From Galeopsis tetrahit (lineage: Eukaryota; Streptophyta; Magnoliopsida; Lamiales; Lamiaceae): DNA of 64,000 nucleotides. Position 1 is the stretch's first letter; each line of letters opens with the position of its first letter. The DNA is taken from positions 47,398,513 to 47,462,512 of the forward strand of contig OY776125.1 in the NCBI GenBank assembly GCA_963675135.1, read 5' to 3'. The position numbers and the translations under genes are program-made. Below the pieces are notes generated by a model. That model was not told where the DNA came from and ran no database searches. It worked only from the letters and a program-made list of their open reading frames with translations. Below are positions 41,853-52,050 of this stretch, piece after piece.

Positions 41853-42326
41853 TATATTAATGAAAAGTGTATGATATTATAACTGCAAAGTGTATGATCT
41901 ATTAATGAAAAGAGAATTTTTATAAAAAAGGCCATTCATACACTTTCCTTCTTAATAAAGGACAACTAATATAATCTTTTTAAAAATGGACAAAAACATA
42001 TGTTAATAACCATTTATGCCCTTACATTTAAATATGCAGATTAACTTATTAATTTATTTAATAAAGGAACAAGTCGTACCTTCCTTATTTTTCGCAATAT
42101 ATTCAACAACATACCATTTCCCAAAACTCATTCTGTTTAATATCACTCATATGGAAATAAGAATCTAACATTCCTTATTCGTATGCAATCTGCACGATTG
42201 ATAGGAATTTTCAATTAAACAAATCTTAATTTCCCAAAAACAATCCTGATTTAGAATTCTTCGTCCCTGTCGTTTGTTGATCGTGTTCTGCTTTTTTTTT
42301 TTCTCATTTAAGCTGTAGAATTTGAA

Positions 42327-42430
42327 TTGATGGATTGTGTGGTGATTTTGAAAATCGAATTCAATGGGAAGACTAAGTTGGTTCGTGTTAGTCGATCTTC
42401 ACTGTATGCAGATGTTGTGAATCAAATAAT
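42327..42430 (+). pseudogene. MULE transposase N-terminal fragment
   Basis: From ATG 42330 it reads MDCVVILKIEFNGKTKLVRV, then SRSSLYADVVNQII. It aligns with the start of the MULE transposase at 32108 (MDYSVIVAVIYNGQSKLINI), sharing MD-V--I-NG--KL in register. The rest of the transposase is absent. The frame runs on out of register through PP2C sequence to a stop at 42555. Confidence 0.55.
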
Positions 42431-42967
42431 CGCCGGAAACAAAGCCGTCGACGGCGCCAGAAACTTCTCAGCAAGGCCCGAAGTTCGGGATAACGACTAT
42501 TTGCGGACTAAGAAAAGATATGGAAGACGAGATTGCGATTCACCCTTCTTTTTCTAATTTTTCTGACTACTTCGGAGTTTTCGACGGCCATGGCTGCTCT
42601 CATGTAAGCACCTCACCATTAAATTAGTAGTAGTATTTTGATGTTTTTTTCTTATTGATTTTGGCGATCTATTGCAGGTTGCATCCAGATGCAAAGATCG
42701 AATGCACGAAATCGTGAAAAACGAAGTGGGAAACGGCGTCGATTCTTCGTGGGAGCATATAATGCGTAAAAGTTTCTTAAAAATGGATCAGGATAACATA
42801 GAGTGGTCAAGTAGCGCCGCCGCCAAATGCCGATGCGAGATGGTATCTCCAGAGTGCAAATTCGTCGGATCCACCGCCGTCGTGGCGGTGGTTTCACCTC
42901 ATCAGATCGTCGTTTCCAATTGCGGAGGTTCTCGCGCTCTTCTCTGCCGAAAAGGCGTCTTAATCCG
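42431..42967 (+). pseudogene. protein phosphatase 2C fragment (clade A-like)
   Basis: Two exons match plant PP2C. Exon 1 (about 42431-42603), in a different frame from the MULE piece, reads SPETKPSTAPETSQQGPKFG, ITTICGLRKDMEDEIAIHPS and YFGVFDGHGCSH. The intron 42604-42677 has GTAAGC and TTGCAG borders. Exon 2 (42678-42967) reads VASRCKDRMHEIVKNEVGNG, KCRCEMVSPECKFVGSTAVV and IVVSNCGGSRALLCRKGV, and ends at a GTGAG donor. The metal-binding DGH is kept; the conserved GDSRA is GGSRA. Downstream exons with the remaining catalytic Asp residues are absent. The EDMED-like and CRCE blocks resemble the ABA-related clade A. It cannot be an active phosphatase. Confidence 0.87.
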
Positions 42968-43890
42968 GTGAGATGAAGAGTTTTGACCTAAAAATTCTCT
43001 AATTATACTAATTCTTTTTTCTGCATTAAATCCATTTTTCTGCATAATGATATTTGTATATGCACATAATGTACTGTACACTTCTGCATTATTTATATGT
43101 TGGTGCAACTTTAATTCTGCATTATTTATATGCTCATGCAATTTTAATTTTTTTTTCTGCATTGTACGATTTTCCTGCAGATGTTTCTGCATAATCAAGT
43201 CAGAGATTTTTATGGAGAAAATATCTAATTTGATTTAACGATTTTTGTGTAGATCTTCAAGTCTGACAATGAAATTGAATATCAGAGCTTTGGGAAAATG
43301 CGATATTTGTAAAAGACTTGAATATCAGAGATTTAGGGAAGAATTGAATACCATATCTTTGGGAAAGTCCTAAAATTGGGGATGTAGAATAATCATACAA
43401 AGATTTCTTCCCCAAAATTCTGCAAATCATTTAATTGATTGACCGGAGCTGTTGAGAGGCTTTAATTTTGGAAGGTGTTAATTATGTGCGTAATTAACGA
43501 GGAGCTGATAGACACGACTTTAAATTTCAAAAAATGTATTGACTTTCTCCATATTAATTCCGAAATTAGTTAGTAAGGGCATGATGGTACATTTATGTTA
43601 CATTTTGTCCTTAATTTGAAACTATTTTAAACCAGGTCCTTATTTAAAAAAACACTAGGTGGAAAGACCTAAAACGTGAAACTAATGAAAATTGTATGTT
43701 ATATTAATGAAAAGTGTATGTTATTATAACTGCAAAGTGTATGAACTATTTAATGAAAAGTGTATGTTATTATAACTAAAAAATGTATATATGTTCTATT
43801 AATGAAAAGTGTAAGTTATATATTAATGAAAAATGTATGTTATTATAATTGAAAAGTGTATGATATTATAACTGAAAAGTGTACGCTAAT

Positions 43891-44248
43891 GATACACCTT
43901 TTGGTTATTTGTACTTGCACTTTCATAATCTAGAAAAATTGGTGCTAATTTTTTTTTTAAATTATTATTAATTTTACACGTTTTATTATTATTTTTTACT
44001 TGCACTTTTGTTACTATTAATGATATTATTAGTACGTGCACTTTTTAAATTGACATTTTGGTTATTAGTACTTGTACTTTTATAATCTAGATAAACGGTT
44101 CCTAATTTTTTTAAAAATTTGTTATTAATTTCACACATTTTATTATTTAATCTTGCAATTTTATGAATATTAAGATACACTATTTGGTTATTAAATCTTG
44201 CAGCTTGTGGTAAAAAATTCAGGAGCGATCACTAGACTGTAACACTTA
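43891..44248. other. degenerate ~150-bp repeats
   Basis: The phrase TTTGGTTATTAGTACTTG, followed by CACTTTTATAATCTAGA, occurs near 43899 and 44058, with a worn third copy near 44178. No gene is seen. Confidence 0.55.
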
Positions 44249-45457
44249 TCTATACTAATATAATACACCTACATATTGCCATATATAATTTTCCCGCTCT
44301 TTTTTCTAGATCGTTGATCATTTTTTGTTGTTCAATCTTAACCTTTCATTTCACTCTTGAAAAGTTTGAACATTTAATCTCATTACACAATTTAAGAATA
44401 TCATGACATGTTACTTCCCAATAATTGTGCAAAAGTTTTTATTCTCTCCATTAATTATGATTTCACCATCTCCTCAAATTCTTTAGTATATATACCCCGT
44501 GGAGATTAGTTGTTTTCATCAAAAAATTTACAGCCCGATTTCTTTTGTTTTGTTTTATTTAAATTATCGTCATTAACTAATTCAATTCCTACACTGTATC
44601 CGAGTTATATTTAGTTTTGATTCAGTTTGATGGTGTTATTTAGAGTTATGTTTCGACGGTGTGACGGTTGCCGAAGATAAGATAATTTACGACACTTATT
44701 TTGTTATCTGTTCAGCGGAAGAATTTTGCGATTTTATGTTTGGTCGATGCTAATTTGAGAATTCTTAATATTAAGTTTTAAATCCCAAGCAAAATGGGAT
44801 GTGGCAGTTTTGTGACATTAATTAGATTCGAATTTTTTGTGATGCTTCATATTTGGTTTCTCATCTGACTAATCCATTTAGGCATGTGTTTGTTCTTTAA
44901 GATGAAGAAAGGTTACTACAGTGTATGACACATTTGTCTTTTCTCCAAGCTTTTAATCACGTTAATTTTGAAGATTAATTTTATTTTATCAGAATAAATT
45001 TCGATTGTAAATTTGAATATTATTAATTATAAATTGACGAACCGTGTAAAATATATCTATATCTATAGAGACAATCCTCTCTCAGGTCATGTAAGTGGAC
45101 AACTAAGTTCTTTTACATCAACTCAATTCCACCATATTAATTATTGAGGTGCAAAATTCCGGCATTCTCAACTCTCTTTTTAATGATTTCTAGGGCGAGA
45201 AACATACAAATTTAGTTAGAAGCATGTAAAAATTATTTTCCTTATTTTTTGAAGGAAAGTTCATAGCCTGTCGAATGGGAAACTATAGTATGATAATTTT
45301 GCAGACTTATTGTTTGAAAAAATGTTTAGTTGAGTTGGACATTCTATTAGATTTTATATTATATAACAAATTTAGTTTTGCTTCAGTATACATGCCATGG
45401 TGGGTCAAGTATAAGCAATGAATCAATGCTCTAAACGCGTGCCCAAAAAATAAAATA

Positions 45458-45687
45458 CTGCCTCCCCACTTAAAGTGTGCTCATTTTTTTTTATACATGT
45501 TTTTAAAAAAATCATATTTTATTTATAAAGAATATATTTGGAATATCGAGTAAAGAATATATTTGGTAGATACTCAATTTTATTAATAAAGTAAAAAAAA
45601 ATTCAAAAGTGAACTATTTAAATAGAATAAACGTATTTTTTGTGGATCTAAAAAAATAGTGAACACACTTTTGGTGGACGGAGAGAG
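45458..45687. mobile_element. Stowaway-like MITE
   Basis: The ends CTGCCTCCCCACTTAAAGTG and GTGGACGGAGAGAG are flanked by TA on both sides (45456-45457 and 45688-45689). The interior (CTATTTAAATAGAATAA) is shared with the copy at 59845-60041. Confidence 0.82.
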
Positions 45688-48600
45688 TAAAAAATTGCAT
45701 GAATTTAGTTGTTGTCAACAAGAAAAGATTTTTTTTTTTTTTTGAGGACATCAACAAGAAAGGTTAAGTCTACAATGTAGTACTAAATTACCATGATGCC
45801 ATTAATTCTTTTCTTCGTACATTCTTGTATTTAATTTTATATATTTTCAATCTCATTTACGTATTATTAGTTTGTTTTTCATAACTACCATAAAATTATA
45901 TTTTCAAAATCTGCATCTATACTAATATAATATAACCTCATGTTTCCTTTTATGGTTTTCACAGTAAACTTTGTGGTTCGTTGATCACTTTTTTTTATCA
46001 TCATCTTCACCGTTTATTTTTTCCTTTGACTCTATTTATGGTATATTTGACAAATTTTTTTTTTTAATATCTTTTCTTTCTCTTACTTCTTTTTTATCGT
46101 TGATATTCTTTGATGAAATATGGTCGTTAGAATTAGATGATTAAAATTAGGAACAATTACATTTTTTTTCTCTGTATATTCATGTTTTTCCTTTGTCCTC
46201 TCATCTAACATCTCCATTTTATGTTTGATGTTTTAGAAGTTTGAATTAGAATTTTGTAAATTTCAGATGTATTATTCTAGAAGTAGGTAGATATTCTATT
46301 CATAATAGTTGAATGTGTATTTTATGATTTTTATATAGGTTCATTGTATATTTTCATTTGTACATTAAGATTTGAAGATTCTCCAAATGCATTGGTCAAT
46401 GGTTGAAGATTTGTTCAAAATTTTAAAAATATTCACTAGAGGTTTGAAGATTTATTGAAAATTTTGAATGTTCATAATAGATTTGAAGATTTGTTGAATT
46501 TTTTTGAATGTGTTAATTTGAGATATTAAAAGTTGATGTCAATAAAATACATTTTCATCTTCTCATTTCTCTTTTATTGAATGTTTTTCATATAGATGAA
46601 CAAACATGTTTTTAGTTTAATAGTGTTTATTTAATTTTTTTATTGATTATAAATGTTGATTCTATTATTTAATCTTGATTATTTAATGTATATGCAATCA
46701 ATATATAAGAAATTAAGTTGACCATTTATAACAAACACAAACAATTATTTTATTTAAAATTTATATAAAATAAAAAATATTTTTTTGATAGGGTTAAATA
46801 AAAAATATTGAAGATGAGATAAGATGAAAAATTTTGTTCCAAAAATTTATTTCAATCATTATTATGTAAATATTAATATTTAAAATACTACTATTATAAT
46901 TTAAAAAATGTATTCACAAATAATATATTTTATTAATTTTTCTGATAATTTTATATTTTTATTACTTATACTGTGAAAAAGAAAAAATATTTAAATACCC
47001 ATTTTGGATAAATCCTAAACCATACTATCATTTTAATTATTTGTTTTTATTGTAAAATATATTAATTTTAATCCAATATTAAAATTATTGATGTTAATTG
47101 TATTATGTAAACGTTACGTTTTCTAAATTGAGGTAATATTATGGAACCGTTATGTTTTTATAATAAAGGATTCAATAAAAAAATTAAATTGAATGTTTAT
47201 TATATGAAAATAGCTTCTTTAATTTTTTAGATTTTTTTAATGTATTTTACATTGTAACTTTGACCATAAATTTAAGTGTAGTGATTGATATTTTTTATGT
47301 AAAGTTTGTTAATTTCATTACATCCTCAAAATTATGACAATTAATTTTTTTTTATTACTGACCGTTTATTATTAACTCCAAATATTTATTTGTTGTATAC
47401 CCTCAAATATCGATGATTTAATAAACAAAAATTATTTCATTGTTTTATCTTGACCCTAAACATGTCATTTTGCGTATTTCTCTAATATTAATAGTAAAAA
47501 TAAAAAAATAAAATAATTGTTATATCAGTTGGACTGAGAAATTTTTATTATATCATTATTCATAATTGATACTACAAAATGGATGTGATTGATGTTTTAT
47601 TTAATATATTTTTTCCAAAAAAATACTCCTGTCACATCGACTCTCACTTTATTGTCCATAGTTTTTTTTACAACTACTTTACATTTAACTAATTTGTCAT
47701 AACCATTGTGATTTATAATTTCATGAAAAATCTATAAATATATAAAACATCATCGCATTTTTCCGTCTTTTTTTTTTCTGACCGTTGATAATTTTTCATG
47801 ATCAATCTCAACTATTGTTTCTATTAAGGAATATTTGACCTATTTAATTAAAAATCACATGTTGAACCCTTAATCTATCAATATCACATTGTGGCCATTT
47901 ATTTTTTCCCGCTAATTATGCAAACATATTACATTTTCTCCATTATCTCATTGAATCTTGAATTTTCCACTTCTCTCAATTTCTTGACTATATATTGTAT
48001 ACTTCGTTTGAGATTAGCTTGAGGTGTCATATAAGTTTTCCTAATTTCACTTTTTTTTTTTAGATTTGATTTAATTTGTATTAGGCTATTTGTATATATC
48101 GATGTCACATTCAATTAGCTCGATAATATTGCGGTGATTTCTATTATTCATTTGTTTCAATGTGCAAATGCATATTTTAATTAAATTAATAGATTTTGTT
48201 AATTTTATGTTTTGACTGATAGGTCGCACGACAAAATTTTGGACTAAGCTTTCGATATAATTGAATTTACAGTTTAATTATGTTGTGTTAATTCTTCAAC
48301 GTAAATGAATCTCCTCAAATTTCATGGCACAAATGAGATAAATGGTTGATAACTCGGCATTATATCAACGACATGAAGTTTGAGGAGAAACATGCACCTA
48401 CGCAAACGATTTTGCTTCTCAACGTACGATAACACCTTTATTTCGAATGGTGACAACAACTTTCAAATTTTGCTGAAAACTACTTTTATAAGTATATATA
48501 TATTTCTAATTGCTACATTCTAAAATTAATGAATATATAATACACCATCACATTTTTTTAAAATAGTTTTCCCGTCTTTTTTTTAACAATTAATCTGGTA

Positions 48601-49929
48601 TGCTAATGAATTATGGTCGTTGATCTATCTTACATACTATTACATGATATATTTTACTTTTATTTTTATTACATTTTCTTAACATCTATTTTCTTATACA
48701 TTTTGGACCATTGATCAACTTTTCTCTATTTCATCATAATCATTTTTTTTTTTGCTATTAATGGTAGGTTTTTTTGACATCGTTGTCATTAAATTCATCA
48801 TTTTATCATACTTCATATTGATTATTTATTTTTTGTTGATGAAATATGAACATTTAGATTAATTGCTTAAATATAGGACCAATTATTTTTTTGTAGACTA
48901 TTTATATAAATCATTTCATTGTTCATTTTTATTTATTCATCAAAGGTTTGAAGATTTGTAGAATTTTTTAAGATCATTTTATTTTTAATTTTAAGATTGT
49001 AGGGTTTTTATCATTTTCTGTTTATCTGTAAAATGAAATGATTTTTCATTTATACAAAAATATGTATTAATGTGAATATAGTCCAATCTACTGTTTACCT
49101 TCCTTTTCAATTGCATTAATCTTTCTTTCTCATTTTCATTGTCTTTTAGGTTATTTACTTCATTCATATGAATCTAATGAAATTAAAGTTAATTGACGTT
49201 GATGTATTAATGAATCTTTTATATGATTTTTTTATAATTGATATAATTACTTTAACTAATAATAACAAAAGAATATGAGATAATCACGTAATTGGAATTG
49301 ATCGACTATAAAATCTTATATGGAATGTAGACTATAATTGAAATTTGTATTCATATGAATACAATTCAAATTATATTGACTATAAAATCTAATTTAGAAT
49401 ATAAATTCATCACTTTTATTTATTTTACATTTTGACGACCTAATGACTCTATACTTTTTATTACTTGAATTTAGTTTAATTTCTATTCAATGTTCTTCAA
49501 AGTAAAAAAATTTAGTATTTAATTTTATCGTGAATTGATAATTTATGTATATGTTTATCAATTTATGCATTACATTTTTTTATGAGAAGTGAGAATTTTA
49601 ATATAAAAATAATATTTTTCATATATTTTATTCATACGGTCAATAATAAAAATAATTGTCTCTAACTATAATTTTTGTGTTTATCGGTATTTTGTATGTC
49701 CATAAATTAGTTCAACTTTTTATATATAATATGAAATGTGATATATAATATCTTATTTTTATATATTATACTAAAAATTATGATGGCATCATATATAATA
49801 TAAAATCCACAAATACATAAATATTTAGATATAAAATATTCTATTATTGTAGAAAAATTAATCACCATCCGATCTTTTAATATTTTGAGGCATAATTTCA
49901 TTTATGTTAATATGTCACAATTTATTATA

Positions 49930-50703
49930 CTCTATTCGTCCGCCTATAAGCTTTTCATTTTGTCATTTTGGTTCGTCCGCCTAGGGGTGGGTAAATATAC
50001 CAAAATTTCGGTATACCGAGCTTTTTATATCGAAAAAATACCGAAATTATCGAAATTTTCGGTATACCGAAATTTTCGGTACGGTAACGGTATGAAAAAT
50101 GATCATACCACGGTATTTCGGTATACCGAAAAATTTTCGGTATTCGGTATGAAACGGTATATCAATATACCGAAATACCGAAACCTTAATAAAATAATAA
50201 TTTTATATTATTTTTAAATTAAAATAACTTTAATTATTAAAACATAAATAAAATAAACCTTAAATAATTAATTTCGGTATAAAACAATTTTTCAATATTT
50301 TCGGTATGAATTGGTATACCGGTATTTCGATATGAAATGATGATTCAATATTTTCGATATGAATCAATATACCGAAATTACGGTACGGTATCGGTATGAA
50401 TTTTTACATACCGAAAATTTCGGTACGATAACGGTATAGATTTTTTCAATATCAAAATTTTCAGTATGATAACGGTATGGTCGGTATACCATACCGAACC
50501 ACCCCTACGTCCGCCTATAAGCTTCCTATACCATTTTTGACAAATATCTTTTAATCTTGATACTTACACTCCACTTTATATCTTACTTTTTCTCTCTATC
50601 ACTCTCTTTCAATCACATCACTTGTACTGTATATATTATTTAATCACTTTTCTTAATCCATATGCTCAAAAGTAACGGGAAACTTATATGCGGACAAAGG
50701 GAG
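49930..50703. mobile_element. Stowaway-like MITE with a nested hAT MITE
   Basis: The ends CTCTATTCGTCCGCCTATAA and ATATGCGGACAAAGGGAG are flanked by TA (49928-49929 and 50704-50705). Interior text (CATCACTTGTACTGTATATA) matches the copy at 17260-17815. It is split by the 526-bp hAT MITE. Confidence 0.85.
49982..50507. mobile_element. hAT MITE, TAGGGGTGGGTA type
   Basis: Inverted ends TAGGGGTGGGTA and ACCACCCCTA are flanked by the identical octamer CGTCCGCC (49974-49981 and 50508-50515). The interior is dense with CGGTATACCGAAAT-type words, so both strands fold extensively. It has no coding capacity. Confidence 0.93.
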
Positions 50704-50959
50704 TAGTTAATAATGGTATAATGAATCATCTACAGTGGAACCAAATTAACTCATATAATGTAACACCTATTATTAATTGCACATATTATTTTATCTCAAA
50801 ATTATTGATTCAAATAGATAATCTATCAATTTATCTTAAAAGTCATTCTAATACACCATTGCTTTCTCAAAATTATTGATTATAATAGATAATATCTACT
50901 TAATTTGTCTTCTAATAAAAGTTCTAATAATCATGATATATAATTTAAAACAATGATCA

Positions 50960-51140
50960 ATGTTAGATGACACTTTGTAGTCTGTGGTTGATTTGACCGG
51001 TGATAATACATGTTGAAATACATGCAAGAGATTCACTATTCAGAAAATTGATGAGTTTAAATGAAAACAATGCTGAGATTGTTGAACTAGACCTCAATGA
51101 TACATGTGATCACGTACAATTATCACTTAGAATGTAAGTG
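50960..51140 (+). repeat. first copy of a duplicated Helitron exon
   Basis: This is about 70-80% similar by eye to 51697-51885: both carry GATCAATGTTAG, GTTGATTTGAC-GGTGAT and AATGATACATGTGATCA. This copy has several stops. The two copies are separated by about 560 bp that includes a Stowaway fragment. Confidence 0.7.
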
Positions 51141-51193
51141 ATAACTTTTTTAAATTGATTAAAATATAAAGACAAATATATTTACTAATAATA

Positions 51194-51345
51194 CTCCATC
51201 CGTCTCACCATAAGTTTTTCCTTTCTTTTGGGTGTTTTGATTAAGGAATATGATAAAATAATAGATAAAATATAAGTGATGTGATGATGAGAGAGAAAAT
51301 AGTAGAAGAGTATAAGATAAAGTATGATAAAATAATAGATAAAGT
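51194..51345. mobile_element. Stowaway-like fragment, one end only
   Basis: CTCCATCCGTCTCACCATAA after TA (51192-51193) is a Stowaway end. GATAAAATAATAGATAAA-TATAAGTGATG is duplicated at about 51249 and 51328. No right terminus was found. Confidence 0.6.
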
Positions 51346-51701
51346 ATAAGTGATGCATGTTATTTAAACTAATTACTCTTTCTTATAATTATCTTATATT
51401 AGAGAATGAAGCACCACATACTCAGAGAAGTACTATCTCTACTTCAGAAAAAAAAAAAAAGTTATGTTTTTTGTCAGAATTTGACGTTTTAGGTGGTGTT
51501 TCAGTTCAACCCCTCACGAACACTTCTAATGGTATTCTTTTTGTTTAATTAGTTCAATATAGTAGAATACAATTTAGTTTATTATATTATTTTTAAATGT
51601 CACATTAATTTTATTTATTTTTAATTATTTACAGTATTTGGTTTGAGGTTTTTAATGTCACATAATTTATCTTCTGATAAAAGATTTAAAGACAACGATC
51701 A

Positions 51702-51887
51702 ATGTTAGGTGAATCTTCATCGTTTGTGGTTGATTTGACTGGTGATGATACTGATATTGTTGAATTACAAATAAGAGATCCATTATTCAAAAAATTAATA
51801 AATTTGAATGAGAAAAGTCCTGAAATTGTTGAACTAGAACCTAATGATACATGTGATCATGATAATCACATAAAATGTAAGTTATAA
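51702..51887 (+). pseudogene. Helitron N-terminal exon remnant
   Basis: The 61-codon frame reads SSSFVVDLTGDDTDIVELQI, then VELEPNDTCDH, ending just after a GTAAGT-like donor (51880). It precedes the Rep remnant in the same direction and is duplicated at 50960-51140. By position it is probably an early exon of the Helitron protein. No named domain is recognised. Confidence 0.4.
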
Positions 51888-52050
51888 CAGTTTCATATAT
51901 TAAAATATTAAGACAAATATATATATATATATATATATTAATCATTTTATTTTTTTAATATTATCTATATAAATGTATTTATATTTTAATATTAAGTATC
52001 CTTTTATTGAACATGTTTTAACGTTTGTCTTTTTTTTATTTATTGCAAAG

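Larger units (their letters stand above)
41912..43682 (+). mobile_element. candidate Pack-MULE carrying a PP2C fragment
   Basis: Degenerate inverted ends are seen: left 41916-42035 and the reverse complement of 43560-43660 share TTTTT-AAATAAGG-C, AAGGACAA and ATGCCCTTAC in the same order. The 9-mer TAATGAAAA lies at both edges (41903-41911 and 43683-43691). However, it is also part of the host array, so the duplication is only suggestive. Inside are a MULE transposase N-terminus and two exons of a PP2C gene. 42971-43680 has no gene; a TTCTGCAT word repeats at 43018-43190, and GAATATCAGAG-TTTGGGAA repeats three times at 43276-43370. Confidence 0.55.
40930..43890. repeat. AATGAAAAGTGTATG repeat array, interrupted
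   Basis: A family of 20-30 bp units (TTAATGAAAAGTGTATGTTATTATAACT with variants) occupies about 40930-41070, 41855-41911 and 43683-43890. The gaps are explained by the pogo-like element (41079-41852) and the MULE-PP2C element (41912-43682), both inserted into the array. Confidence 0.75.
44249..50940. other. long AT-rich Helitron filler
   Basis: No gene is supported over this 6.7 kb apart from the MITEs listed. Four blocks that look like Helitron 5' ends recur (44249, 45916, about 47730 and about 48525), with shared text GTTGATCATTTTT, TCTCCATTAATTATG and TTTGACATATTT. This suggests serial or tandem insertion of related Helitron ends. GAAGATTTGTTGAAAATTTT repeats near 46380-46510. Confidence 0.55.

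Noticed and set aside
45715..45760. TCAACAAGAAA pair around a T-run as a tiny retroposon
   Set aside because: Only about 30 bp lie between the copies. Simple slippage or duplication is enough.
44249..49900. Various 60-80 codon open frames in AT-rich DNA
   Set aside because: Asn/Ile/Lys/Tyr-rich translations expected by chance at this composition. No motif, splice context or homology is visible.
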